Positions 51,870 to 60,660 of a DNA stretch of 64,000 bases are shown here, piece after piece (within the stretch, counting starts at the first letter, position 1; each line of letters begins with the position of its first letter). The notes beneath the pieces are model-generated. The model made no database searches, had not been told where the DNA came from, and saw nothing but the letters and a program-made list of their open reading frames with translations. Source of the stretch: Phycisphaera sp. (GTDB lineage Bacteria; Planctomycetota; Phycisphaerae; Phycisphaerales; UBA1924). The stretch is from positions 2,639,575-2,703,574 of the forward strand of contig RHLH01000001.1 of assembly GCA_003712165.1 (NCBI GenBank), written 5' to 3'. A program made the translations under genes and the position numbers.

Positions 51870-53720
51870 ATGGAAGGACCCGAAGGCGTATCGCAGGAGG
51901 CGATCGAGGACATCGCTGAGCGCATCTGGGGGTTTCGCACCCTCAGACCGCTCCAGGAACCCGCGGTCCGGGCGGTGCTCGACAAACGCGACTCGCTCGT
52001 TGTTCTTCCGACCGGCGGGGGCAAGAGCCTGTGCTACCAGCTCCCGCCCATGGTCTCGGGCGAGCTCACGCTCGTCATCAGCCCGCTCATCGCGCTCATG
52101 CAGGATCAACTCGACGGGTTGCGTCTGAGCGGATACCCCGCGGCCGCCCTCAACAGCAACTGCACCGACGAAGAGATCGCGGACACGTACGACCGCCTGC
52201 ACTCGGGAGACCTGAGGCTCCTGCTCGTTTCGCCCGAGCGAGCCGTGACGAGCGGCTTCATGTCAAAGCTTCCCGGCATGGGCATCGGCGCGATCGCGAT
52301 CGACGAGGCACACTGCATCAGTCACTGGGGGCATGACTTCCGCCCCGAGTACCGCAGGCTCGTCGAGCTCCGCGACCGGCTGCCGGACGCGTCGCTCCAC
52401 GCGTACACAGCGACCGCGACGCCCCGCGTGCGTGAGGACATCATCCGCCAGCTCGATCTGCACGAGCCCGAGATCCTGATCGGGACGTTCGACCGCCCAA
52501 ACCTGACGTACCGCGTGCTGCCCCGTGTCAAGGCAGCGGACCAGATTGCCCAGATTCTCGCACGTCACGAGAACGACGCGGCGATCGTGTACTGCATGAG
52601 CCGGCGCGAGACGGAGAACGTCGCGGAGTCGCTCATGAAACGCGGCGTGAACGCGGCGGCGTACCACGCGGGGATGGATCCAGAGAAACGCAGACGAATC
52701 CAGGACAAATTCACGACAGAACGGCTCGACGTGGTCGTTGCGACCGTCGCGTTTGGGATGGGGATCGACCGATCCGATGTCCGGTGCGTCATCCACGCCT
52801 CGCTTCCCAAGAGCATCGAGGCGTACCAGCAGGAAACCGGTCGCGCCGGACGCGACGGCCTGGAAGCCGAGTGCGTGCTGCTCTACTCCTCAGGCGATGC
52901 GCGTAAATGGGAGCAGTTGCTCCAGCGCTCGGCGTACGAAGCCGGCGTTGAGGTTGACCCGAAACAGCTTGAGCTTTTGCGACACATGCGGGGCTTCGCC
53001 TCCGGCATGCGCTGCAGGCACAAGGCGCTCAGCGAGCACTTCGGGCAGTGTTACGAGAACGAGTCATGTGAGGCTTGCGATATCTGCCTGGGTGAGGTGT
53101 CCGAGGTCCCGGATGCGACGACGGTTGCCCAGAAGATTCTCTCGTGCATTGCGCGCGCGGCGGGCCAGAACGGGTCCGCGTACGGCGCGGCGCACATCGC
53201 CGACGTGCTCCGGGGCTCTCGAGCACAGAAAATCCTCGACCGCGGGCACGACCAGCTCACGACGTTCGGCTTGCTCAGAGACATCCGGCGCGACGCGATC
53301 ATCAGCTTCATCGACCAGCTTGTCGATCAGGAGCTTCTTGCCCGCGATACGGGCGAATACCCGGTGCTGATCCTCACCGAGGGCTCTGTCGAGGTGCTCC
53401 GGGGTGAGCGAGAGGTCACGCTGCTCTCTCCACCCGCTCCTGCCAAGCGAGAGCGGTCGAGGACCGCCGACGGCGAGGAACCGCTCACGGATTTCCAGCA
53501 CGGCGTGTTCGATCGGCTCCGTGCTCTGAGGCGGAAGCTGGCCGACGAGCAGGGTGTGCCGCCGTACGTCGTGTTCAACGACGCCACTCTCAGGGACATG
53601 GTCAGGCGGATGCCGACCTCTTCGGAATCGATGCTCGAGGTCAAGGGTGTGGGCCAGGCCAAGCTGGAACGCTTCGGCGAGGCGTTCCTGGACGAACTCA
53701 TGGCCTCCAGCAGCGGCTAA
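51870..53720 (+). CDS. recQ: ATP-dependent DNA helicase RecQ
   Basis: The 616-residue 3'-5' helicase unwinds forks and recombination intermediates. Motifs: FRTLRPLQEPAV, Walker A TGGGKS at 48-53, AIDEAHCISHWGHDFRPEY, YCMSRRETENVAE, GMGIDRSDVRCVIHASLPKSIEAYQQETGRAGRDG. The RecQ zinc site is seen in MRCRHKALSEHFGQCYENESCEACDIC. A winged-helix (RQC) region follows with GLLRDIRRDAIISFIDQL, and a C-terminal HRDC-like domain at about 530-610 (FDRLRALRRKLADEQGVPPYVVFNDATLRDM). Start ATG 51870, 10 bases after the cytochrome gene. Confidence 0.96.
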   Translation: MEGPEGVSQEAIEDIAERIWGFRTLRPLQEPAVRAVLDKRDSLVVLPTGGGKSLCYQLPPMVSGELTLVISPLIALMQDQLDGLRLSGYPAAALNSNCTDEEIADTYDRLHSGDLRLLLVSPERAVTSGFMSKLPGMGIGAIAIDEAHCISHWGHDFRPEYRRLVELRDRLPDASLHAYTATATPRVREDIIRQLDLHEPEILIGTFDRPNLTYRVLPRVKAADQIAQILARHENDAAIVYCMSRRETENVAESLMKRGVNAAAYHAGMDPEKRRRIQDKFTTERLDVVVATVAFGMGIDRSDVRCVIHASLPKSIEAYQQETGRAGRDGLEAECVLLYSSGDARKWEQLLQRSAYEAGVEVDPKQLELLRHMRGFASGMRCRHKALSEHFGQCYENESCEACDICLGEVSEVPDATTVAQKILSCIARAAGQNGSAYGAAHIADVLRGSRAQKILDRGHDQLTTFGLLRDIRRDAIISFIDQLVDQELLARDTGEYPVLILTEGSVEVLRGEREVTLLSPPAPAKRERSRTADGEEPLTDFQHGVFDRLRALRRKLADEQGVPPYVVFNDATLRDMVRRMPTSSESMLEVKGVGQAKLERFGEAFLDELMASSSG

Positions 53721-53729
53721 AGTGTCCCC

Positions 53730-54326
53730 ATGGCTGGTACCTCCGCCCCAATCGATCGAGCCGAGTCGAACGACGCCTCGCTCGCGATCCTCCGCAAACT
53801 CGCGGCGGCGGGGTTCTTCACGTTCCTGCTCAGTCTCTCGGCGCAGTTCAAAATCCCGATGCCACCCGACGGTGTGCCGCAGACACTGCAGACACTCGTT
53901 GTCGCACTCGCTGCGATGGGGCTGGGCGGCCGCTGGGGCATGGTCAGCGTCCTGATGTACATCGCGATCGGCGCGCTCGGAGCCGGCGTGTTCTCGGAGG
54001 GCAAAGCAGGTATCGGCGTACTCGTCGGGCAAACTGGCGGCTACCTGCTCGGGTTTGTCATCGCTCAGCCTGTGATCTCATCGATCATCCGGCGCAAGGA
54101 CAACACAGTGCGCGGGTGGGCGGCGATCGTGACCGCGATGCTCGCCGGGCACGCGGTGATCTTCCTGATCGGTGTCCCGTGGCTTGCGCACGTGCGTGAG
54201 TTCCCCATCGGACGCGCGATCCAGGGCGGATTCGTCCCCTTCATCCCCGGGATGGTCGTCAAGACAATCGCGGCGGTCTTCATCGGGCTGGCGGCTTGGC
54301 CCCGCTCGGCGCGTCGGTTCTGGTGA
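53730..54326 (+). CDS. bioY: BioY-type biotin transporter S component
   Basis: The 198-residue chain has about six helices and the BioY motifs KIPMPPDGVPQTLQTLVVALAAMGLGGRWGMVSVLMYIAIGALGAGVFSEGKAGIGVLVGQTGGYLLGF, in which PQTLQTLVVALA and GxxxGVxVFSxGxxGxxxLxGxTGGYLxGF define the family. It binds biotin with ECF-type EcfT and EcfA partners or works alone. The ECF ATPases are not in the window. It overlaps the methyltransferase gene by a GTGA at the end. Starts 10 bases after recQ. Confidence 0.93.
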   Translation: MAGTSAPIDRAESNDASLAILRKLAAAGFFTFLLSLSAQFKIPMPPDGVPQTLQTLVVALAAMGLGGRWGMVSVLMYIAIGALGAGVFSEGKAGIGVLVGQTGGYLLGFVIAQPVISSIIRRKDNTVRGWAAIVTAMLAGHAVIFLIGVPWLAHVREFPIGRAIQGGFVPFIPGMVVKTIAAVFIGLAAWPRSARRFW

Positions 54327-55114
54327 ACCAGATGGACGATCAGCCCAATACACTCTACGCGGATCCGTCGATCTACGACATCCTTCACGCGTCCGGGACC
54401 GCTGATGAAGTCGATGCGCTCGAACGCACCGCGGCTTGTTTCTGCGCCGGTGCGCCGGACGTCTGGCTCGAACCTGCCTGCGGATCGGGGCGGTACCTCA
54501 GGCAAGCCGCGACCCGGGGTAAGCGCGTGATCGGGTTCGACCTCGAAGAACACATGATCGACTACGCCCGCCAGCGTGCGCAGAACGCTGGCACTGCAGG
54601 TCAACACCAGCTCTTCGTGGGCGATATGCGCAGCTTCGCGTCGGAGGTTACGCCGGGCTCTGTCGGGTTCGCGTTCAACCCCATCAACACAGTCCGCCAC
54701 CTCGAGTCCGACGATGATCTGCTTGCGCACTTCGAGCAGATCGCACGTGCGCTTGATGACGCGGGCGCGTACGCGGTGGGTATCAGCCTGACGTCCTACG
54801 AGTACGAGATGCCCAGCGAGGACGTCTGGACGGGCAAGCGAGGCACGTGCGAGGTGCAGCAGGTTATCAACTACATGCCTCCTGAATCCAGGGGTGATCG
54901 GTTCGAACAGATTTACAGCGTGCTCACCGTGACCCGACCGAGCGGTGAGCAGCAGATCGTCTCGAATTACAAGCTCAGGACCTACAACCAAGCACAGTGG
55001 CGCGAGATTATCGAGCGATCGGCGCTGCGTGTTCTCGGCGTTGTCGATATGGACGGCATGCCCGACGAGCCAGAGGAACCCGGCTACGCGGTGTGGGTGC
55101 TCGCCAGGCGTTAG
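54323..55114 (+). CDS. SAM-dependent methyltransferase
   Basis: The Rossmann methyltransferase has 263 residues from GTG 54323, which overlaps the bioY stop (GTGA); an earlier in-frame codon lies in bioY. SAM motif I is WLEPACGSGRYLRQAATRGKRVIGFDLEEHMIDYAR, motif II around FVGDMRSFAS and motif III-like FAFNPINTVRHLESDDDLLAHF. NPINTVRHL is the type of post-motif I region seen in small molecule methyltransferases (UbiE/ToxA-like). The C-terminal part has an antiparallel strand set. Substrate unknown. It ends with a 4-base convergent overlap with the large exported protein gene. Confidence 0.85.
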   Translation: MNQMDDQPNTLYADPSIYDILHASGTADEVDALERTAACFCAGAPDVWLEPACGSGRYLRQAATRGKRVIGFDLEEHMIDYARQRAQNAGTAGQHQLFVGDMRSFASEVTPGSVGFAFNPINTVRHLESDDDLLAHFEQIARALDDAGAYAVGISLTSYEYEMPSEDVWTGKRGTCEVQQVINYMPPESRGDRFEQIYSVLTVTRPSGEQQIVSNYKLRTYNQAQWREIIERSALRVLGVVDMDGMPDEPEEPGYAVWVLARR

Positions 55115-57930
55115 TCGATCGCGACGCTCTTGTTGAGCCTGCCGAGACGGAGCGGGTCCTCGACGCTGACGTATATCTCACCGCCCTTGAGCCTGTCCAT
55201 GCCCCCGGGGTACATGAACCGTCTGACGACCGATGCACCAGGAGCCAACTGCGCGATCGGCGCGCCCTGCCGCGGGTAGCCCCTCGCGGCGGCACTCAGA
55301 TCGAGATCGACAGGCTCGAGCGTCGTGTTCGTCACCACCGCTTCGACGGCGACGTCCGTGCCGTTAGACGCAACGATCGCCCGCACGTCCAGTTCGATGC
55401 CTTCGAGTTCGACATCGAACTTCGACGCCGAGCGGATGCGCTCAGCAGTCGGCCCCGCGCTCAGCAGAACATCGATAACAAGTTGTTTCTGTCCCGCCGG
55501 TTCGACCGCGGGGAACGCGATGGAGATCGGAATCTCGATCGTCTCTCCAGGTGCAGCGCTGAATCGAATCACTCGGGGGGAGATCTCCCAGCCCGACTGC
55601 ATGCCGCTCGGGAGCCTCGGGCTCGGCTCGCTGATGATGAGCGAGCCATCGATCGCAACGGTCCACGGGTTGCGGAGCGAGATGGTGCGTTCGTGCGGCC
55701 CGGGCGTTGCCTGCAGAACCGGGTTGTCGAGCCTGATCGATGACGTGAAGAGCGCAAGCTCAACATCGATGCCTTCGATAAACACCGGATCGGTTGTGAT
55801 CGGGATCTCGTGGATATCGATACCCGCGCCGTTGCCAGCGTCGAGTCGCTTTGGTGAGATCGTGCCCGAGGTGTTTCCCCACATATCGATTGCCGTGACG
55901 TCGTCCTCACCCAAGAAGATCTCGACAGACGCCTCGTCGAACGATGCGGTGTCGTTCCAGGCAACGAGTGCGCCGCCCCGGCCGCTCTCTGGATCGATGG
56001 GCGTCAGTAGGTACACGTGGGTGCCGGGCTCAAAGGTCAGGTTCGCGGCGACGCGTCGGCCTCGCAGCCGATCGATCGTGGCGCGCCAAGCCGCGGCTTC
56101 GGGTGTGGGCATGAACTGCGGATCCAGCCCGTCTGACCACTGCCAGGGCTTGTCCAGTTCGACATCAGGGAGCTTTGTCAGTCCAAGCTCGGTGATCGTG
56201 TCCTCGATGAGCACCATCCGCTTGACCAGTTCTGAAGAGGCTTGGCCCGGACCGAACTGACCGCTCCGCCCGGTGCCGAGCGAGAGCGTGAGCGATTTGG
56301 TTCCCGAGATGCCGGAATCTTTCCACCTGGTGAGCACGTCCTTGACGACGTGTATGCCCGAGCCCTGTGGCAGGTGCACGGTCACCGCAGCGACCGCATC
56401 CATCTCGCTCAGCGCCGAAAAATCGTGCAGCGGGCTCCAGGGAAGATCAACGATCGGGCCGGGCACGAGCAGTGAGAGCAGCGCTCGCGCGCGGCTTGCT
56501 TGCTCGGGAGTCGTCGGATCCCAAAACGGCTTGGTGCTCGTGAGCGGGCCGATACGCCAGCGGCGGACAAACTGGCCCAAGCGATCGAGCAGGGGCTCGA
56601 TCATGCTATCGACCGTGTCGATGGTGTCGTTGTCGTTCACCGCGAGCACGCGGAGCACCTCATCGGGATCGGCTTGCATGATCCTGCTGAGTTCTTCGGG
56701 CACCTCTGGGAGTGAGATGCCAAGGGTGTTCCAGCTGCTCGTCGAGGTGTTTGAGAGTTCACCCATCCGCAGTGCCAGCGCGCTCGATGCGTCCGGGCTT
56801 GTTGTCGATTCCCACGCCCCGAGCGTGAACGTATCAGCCGACAATCGCTCGGCGAGCTCGTCGATGATCGGGATCAGCGCATCTTCAAATGTCTCAGCGC
56901 CGAGGCCATAGCGTCCCTTCGAGATCGAGATCGTCGAATCGACCGCGGCCTCTTCGGGCACCTCGGGAACCCAGCAGAACACGAGCGGGACAACCGATAT
57001 CTCGTAACCCGTCGAGAGCAGGTGCACATCGGCGGTGTACCAGCCGAACCGGCTGATTGAGGGACGCCAGACTGAGGGGATCTGGCTCGACTGCACTTCA
57101 CGTGTCTGCCGATCGACCACGCGACCAAAGTGATCACGGACGACAAGGTGCGCCTCCAGGTTGTGCCCGGTGAGATCTCGCACGAGCAGACGGAACTCGG
57201 GGATATCTGGGGCGGCAACGATGTTGGTATCGCTCTGCGTGCGCAGCGACAGTCTTGGCAACTGCTCGACGAGCACGTCATCGACCCAAGCCGCCCCGGA
57301 GTAGTCCTCCTCCCAGACCTGGTGCTTGCCGAGTGTGGGCTCGGCGAAGAGTTCCGGCTGGATCACCTCGGTATCGATCTGAAGAAATGCTGCACCGGGC
57401 GCCTCGCCCCCTGGGATCACGACCTCGACCGCTTCCCATCCTGCGCCGGGCATGATCGGGTCCGATGAGAGTTCTGAGCCTGCGATCGGTTCGCCGCTGG
57501 TGTCGAGGAATCTTGCAACGAGCCTAAAGCGTGAGTGCACGAGCCCTTCTGCGCGCACCTTGCAGCTGAGCCGGTAGTCGGCATCTGGAAAGATCGGGAG
57601 CACACCCGGGCGGAGCCTGAGCGAGACCGAGCCCCGTCTGACGGGCAAGCGGACCGATGCGCTCCCGGAGTATGACTGCTCGAAGTCGAACTCGGCGATG
57701 TTGAAGACCGGGTAGCCGGGCCGCTCGATGCCGGCGTTCGGGTCGCTCTGAGCGCGGAAAAACGAACCCGGGAAATCGAACGGGTTGTCTGGCTCTTCAA
57801 AGTCGAAGAGGGCTATGACGCGGTCGGATCTCGGGGTCTCGGGGCTGTCCTGCGCAGCCGCGTAGCCCGCCACGCCCAAGAGCGTACAAACTGTGATCCA
57901 GACCGAGTTTGCGAATCGATCGCGCACCAT
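55111..57930 (-). CDS. Large exported protein with beta-sandwich domains, unknown role
   Basis: From ATG 57930 the product is 939 residues, with a signal peptide MVRDRFANSVWITVCTLLGVAGYAAAQ. Residues 35-210 look like a carbohydrate-binding or Ig-like beta-sandwich (SVRLPVRRGSVSLRLRPG, DYRLSCKVRAEGLVHSRFRLVARFLDT). The middle (about 340-650) is alpha/beta with DELAERLSADTFTLGAWES and resembles a TIM-barrel-like fold without an identified active site. The end is repeats of beta-domains (RTISLRNPWTVAIDGSLIISEPSP, IPISIAFPAVEP, AVVTNTTLEPVDL). It may be a glycosidase relative or structural. It is downstream of a sigma factor and small membrane protein on the same strand. Confidence 0.75.
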   Translation of the reverse strand: MVRDRFANSVWITVCTLLGVAGYAAAQDSPETPRSDRVIALFDFEEPDNPFDFPGSFFRAQSDPNAGIERPGYPVFNIAEFDFEQSYSGSASVRLPVRRGSVSLRLRPGVLPIFPDADYRLSCKVRAEGLVHSRFRLVARFLDTSGEPIAGSELSSDPIMPGAGWEAVEVVIPGGEAPGAAFLQIDTEVIQPELFAEPTLGKHQVWEEDYSGAAWVDDVLVEQLPRLSLRTQSDTNIVAAPDIPEFRLLVRDLTGHNLEAHLVVRDHFGRVVDRQTREVQSSQIPSVWRPSISRFGWYTADVHLLSTGYEISVVPLVFCWVPEVPEEAAVDSTISISKGRYGLGAETFEDALIPIIDELAERLSADTFTLGAWESTTSPDASSALALRMGELSNTSTSSWNTLGISLPEVPEELSRIMQADPDEVLRVLAVNDNDTIDTVDSMIEPLLDRLGQFVRRWRIGPLTSTKPFWDPTTPEQASRARALLSLLVPGPIVDLPWSPLHDFSALSEMDAVAAVTVHLPQGSGIHVVKDVLTRWKDSGISGTKSLTLSLGTGRSGQFGPGQASSELVKRMVLIEDTITELGLTKLPDVELDKPWQWSDGLDPQFMPTPEAAAWRATIDRLRGRRVAANLTFEPGTHVYLLTPIDPESGRGGALVAWNDTASFDEASVEIFLGEDDVTAIDMWGNTSGTISPKRLDAGNGAGIDIHEIPITTDPVFIEGIDVELALFTSSIRLDNPVLQATPGPHERTISLRNPWTVAIDGSLIISEPSPRLPSGMQSGWEISPRVIRFSAAPGETIEIPISIAFPAVEPAGQKQLVIDVLLSAGPTAERIRSASKFDVELEGIELDVRAIVASNGTDVAVEAVVTNTTLEPVDLDLSAAARGYPRQGAPIAQLAPGASVVRRFMYPGGMDRLKGGEIYVSVEDPLRLGRLNKSVAID

Positions 57931-57980
57931 GCAGTAGGGATCATCGGCAAGCACCCGCCCGGCCCTGCACGATGAACCCC

Positions 57981-58277
57981 CTACTGCCGCTGTTCCTGGC
58001 TTCTGAGCCTGAGAACCGTCGGGTCGCCGTGCGGATCGTCATCGATGTAGGCGGGCTTGGGGTCGTCGGGTGCCATGGCAGCCGAGTAGAGAAAGTAGCC
58101 AGCCGCCCCCAATGCAAGGACGCCTAGAACGACGCCCAGGCGGATTAGGAGCACGAACGTCGCCTTCGCCTTCGCCGCGGCGAGAAATTCCTCGCCCGCG
58201 TACTCGGGCAGCCTGCCCGGCTCGTACGCGCATTCGAGCTGACGCAGAACCTCATCCTGTGTTGGCTTATTTGGCAT
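57981..58277 (-). CDS. Small single-span membrane protein, candidate anti-sigma factor
   Basis: The 98-residue product from ATG 58277 overlaps the 3' end of the sigma factor gene (stop at 58267) by 11 bases. Residues 1-40 are soluble and helical (TQDEVLRQLECAYEPGRLPEYAGEEFLAAAK), then one membrane helix at about 42-68 (FVLLIRLGVVLGVLALGAAGYFLYSAA), then an acidic outer tail (DDPKPAYIDDDPHGDP). This layout and gene order match membrane anti-sigma factors, though the soluble part is short and no zinc-binding anti-sigma motif is seen. An upstream in-frame start lies in the sigma gene. Confidence 0.65.
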   Translation of the reverse strand: MPNKPTQDEVLRQLECAYEPGRLPEYAGEEFLAAAKAKATFVLLIRLGVVLGVLALGAAGYFLYSAAMAPDDPKPAYIDDDPHGDPTVLRLRSQEQRQ

Positions 58278-58836
58278 GTCGTACACCCTCCACGAACTTG
58301 AGCGGGGCATCGGGCTCGGTGAGCGCCTCACGGAGACGATCGAGCGCCCGAGAGTGGCGCGATGCCGCGGTCGAGCGCGGAATCGCGAGCACTTCCGCGA
58401 TCTGATCGAATGTCAAGCCGCCCGCGTGCCTGAGCGAAACCACCTCTGCCTCATCGCTCGGCAGCGCCTCGACAGCGCGCCGCAGCGTTTCGTACGATGA
58501 GGGCGGCCCCATCTCGTTCGGCGGCTTCGCGTGCGTGCGCCGTTTCATCTCGCGGCGCTCGCCCCTCATGTGATTCAGAGAAGAAGTGCGGACGATGGTG
58601 TAGAGCCAGGGCCCAACCGCCTCGACTTTGCGCAGCCTCGCGGGGCTGGTCTGCAGCACTTTGCACATCGCGATCTGCACGACATCCTCCGCGTGCGCCT
58701 GCGCACCTTGCGAGGCGAGAAGCGTGCGTGCGTACGCGATCAGCCGCGGCGCATAGAACCCCCATAGGAGGCTTGCAGATTTGCCGTGCCCACGGCCCGT
58801 TCTGACCAGCAGTTTGCGCTCGTCGATCGCTCTCAC
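58267..58836 (-). CDS. ECF-type RNA polymerase sigma factor
   Basis: The 189-residue product starts at GTG 58836. Region 2 is LLWGFYAPRLIAYARTLLASQGAQAHAEDVVQIAMCKVLQ with the -10-binding helix near VGPWLYTIVRTSSLNHMRGERRE, and region 4 is ALPSDEAEVVSLRHAGGLTFDQIAEVLAIPRSTAASRHSRALDRLREAL. The AEDVVQ helix and GGLTFDQIAEVLAIPRST are classic ECF motifs. Six bases separate its start from the stop of the exported 349-residue protein and 11 bases overlap the following small membrane protein, so these are likely one operon. Confidence 0.94.
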   Translation of the reverse strand: MRAIDERKLLVRTGRGHGKSASLLWGFYAPRLIAYARTLLASQGAQAHAEDVVQIAMCKVLQTSPARLRKVEAVGPWLYTIVRTSSLNHMRGERREMKRRTHAKPPNEMGPPSSYETLRRAVEALPSDEAEVVSLRHAGGLTFDQIAEVLAIPRSTAASRHSRALDRLREALTEPDAPLKFVEGVRHAK

Positions 58837-58842
58837 CCGACA

Positions 58843-59892
58843 TCAATCTCCAACGGCGTTGAGTCTCTCGCGGAGTTCCGCGAGGTTTCGTTCCGATTCG
58901 CTCACTCGCTCGCGGAAGTTCCCTAGGGCCGGCATGACAAGCTGGGCAACCGGGCCGTAACCACCCTGGATCAGCTTCTGCTCGACCCTGTCCATCGCGG
59001 CCTTGGGATCTTCCGCCTGCCAGGCTTCGATGAGATCCTCGTAACCCACCGCGGCTTTCTCGGTCATTTTGCCGATGGCCTTGCCATCCATCCCTTGCAG
59101 CTCACGCTCCAGCTTGTCTTCGTGCCCCTCGGCGCCGGCGATCACAAACACATCCACGAACTGCTCGCCCGCTGTCTCGTCGTTGAACTCGTGTCTGATC
59201 CAGGTGGTCATCATCACGGCCTCGGTGCGCACCGATCCGAGGCTGAAGAACGGGTCTTCGACCAGCACGCGATCGAGCGCGCCGTCGATCAGCTTCGCTT
59301 GTTCACTGCTAAGTTTGTTCTCATCGAGCAGCTTGATTGTTTCGCTCCGAGCGAGCTCTGCGATCGCGATGCCGACAAGCGAGCCGATCACGGTCCGAGT
59401 CTGCGAGGCGTGCTCGCCGATCCAGATCGTCGCGGCGAGCCTTTCTGCGACGGCGTCGGTGTCCGAGTTTCTGAGCCGACGCGCGTCGTTGACGAGGAGC
59501 TTGGCGCTGCTGCGCATGACAGCCAGCTGCGGGATGAGCGTCTCGATGCCCTGCTCGTAGTTGAGCCCGAAGTCGCACTCCTCGAGTCTGGATGCATCTA
59601 TGAGCATCTCGATGTAGTTCTGGTTTTCCTCCAGAAGTTCCGCGTAGCGTTCGGGGAGGATGCCCTCATCGAGCGCATCGAGTTCGTCCGAGGTGAAGTC
59701 GTTGAAGTCCAGCACAGGCTCGAGCAGCATCCAAGCCGTGTGGTACTGCAGAGCCGCGTTAAACCTACCCTCGGTCAGCGGAATCTCGGGCGAGCCTCCG
59801 ACGGCGGGGTCGCGTTGGCCCGTCCACTGGCCGACCGCAGGGGCGGCAAGGGCGAAGCCAGCCGCAAGAATGAGAAGAGTATTTTTGGGCAT
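58843..59892 (-). CDS. Exported hypothetical protein at head of the sigma operon
   Basis: ATG 59892 has AGGAGA 8 bases upstream and gives the signal peptide MPKNTLLILAAGFALAAPAVG, so the upstream frame is rejected. The 349-residue mature protein is nearly all helix (YAELLEENQNYIEMLIDASRLEE, LLDENKLSSEQAKLIDGALDRVL, FRERVSESERNLAELRERL), with a highly acidic middle. I do not recognise the family. It could be the signal that the small membrane protein senses, or a target of the sigma factor encoded 6 bases downstream. Confidence 0.75.
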   Translation of the reverse strand: MPKNTLLILAAGFALAAPAVGQWTGQRDPAVGGSPEIPLTEGRFNAALQYHTAWMLLEPVLDFNDFTSDELDALDEGILPERYAELLEENQNYIEMLIDASRLEECDFGLNYEQGIETLIPQLAVMRSSAKLLVNDARRLRNSDTDAVAERLAATIWIGEHASQTRTVIGSLVGIAIAELARSETIKLLDENKLSSEQAKLIDGALDRVLVEDPFFSLGSVRTEAVMMTTWIRHEFNDETAGEQFVDVFVIAGAEGHEDKLERELQGMDGKAIGKMTEKAAVGYEDLIEAWQAEDPKAAMDRVEQKLIQGGYGPVAQLVMPALGNFRERVSESERNLAELRERLNAVGD

Positions 59893-59994
59893 AAGCCGTC
59901 TCCTGCGGGTGTTGACTTTACACTGTGCCCGCACCCTGTAAGACACCGCCCATCGCCGAGCATTCGGCCTGACTTGTACTTTCGAGAGCCCCAT

Positions 59995-60654
59995 ATGACA
60001 AGCGACGCACCGATGATGCCCCTTGCTCCCTACCAACCAGGATCCTCTCCTGAGGACGCCTCGTCAGCTTTTTTCGATGTCATGCGGCAGCGGAGGACAG
60101 TCCGCGAGTTCTCGGACAAGCCCGTCTCCCTTGAGACGATCCAGAACATTATCCGTGCAGCAGGGAGCGCCCCGTCGGGCGCAAACAAGCAGCCCTGGCG
60201 GTTCGTCGCCGTGCGGAGCGCCGACCTGAAACACAAAATCCGCGAGGCAGCGGAGGCCGAAGAGCACGAGTTCTACCACCGCCGGGTTGGGGATGAATGG
60301 CGCGAAGATCTCCGCCCGTTCGGAACCGATGAGCACAAGCCCTTCCTCGAAATCGCGCCCTGGCTCATCGTGGTGTTCAAGCTCATGAAGACCGACGACG
60401 AGGGGCAGACGTACTACGTCAATGAGTCTGTCGGGATCGCGGTCGGGATGCTGCTCGCCGCGGCTCAGCACGCGGGGCTGGCAACGCTCACACACACGCC
60501 CAGCCCGATGAAATTTCTCGGCGAGGTCTTGGGCAGACCCGCGCATGAAAGACCGTACCTGCTTATCCCGGTTGGGTACCCCGCCGATGACTGCCAGGTG
60601 CCCGCGATCACGCGCAAGGACCTCGACGAGATCATGGTCGTCCGCGACGACTAA
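59995..60654 (+). CDS. Nitroreductase-family flavoprotein
   Basis: The 219-residue product from ATG 59995 has the FMN-binding FDVMRQRRTVREFSDKPVSLETIQNIIRAAGSAPSGANKQPWRFVAV, the SVGIAVGMLLAAAQHAGLATLTHTPSPMKFLGEVLGRP region and the end YPADDCQVPAITRKDLDEIMV. The KQPWRFV and GxxxLxxxxxGLATLTHTPSPMKFL motifs match the iodotyrosine deiodinase-like branch. It reduces nitro or related substrates with NAD(P)H. Frames that extend further upstream overlap the divergent exported protein and are rejected. Confidence 0.92.
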   Translation: MTSDAPMMPLAPYQPGSSPEDASSAFFDVMRQRRTVREFSDKPVSLETIQNIIRAAGSAPSGANKQPWRFVAVRSADLKHKIREAAEAEEHEFYHRRVGDEWREDLRPFGTDEHKPFLEIAPWLIVVFKLMKTDDEGQTYYVNESVGIAVGMLLAAAQHAGLATLTHTPSPMKFLGEVLGRPAHERPYLLIPVGYPADDCQVPAITRKDLDEIMVVRDD

Positions 60655-60660
60655 GGCTTG

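Noticed and set aside
59095..59994. In-frame extension of the nitroreductase upstream of its ATG
   Set aside because: It would overlap the exported 349-residue gene on the other strand and lacks nitroreductase similarity before 59995.
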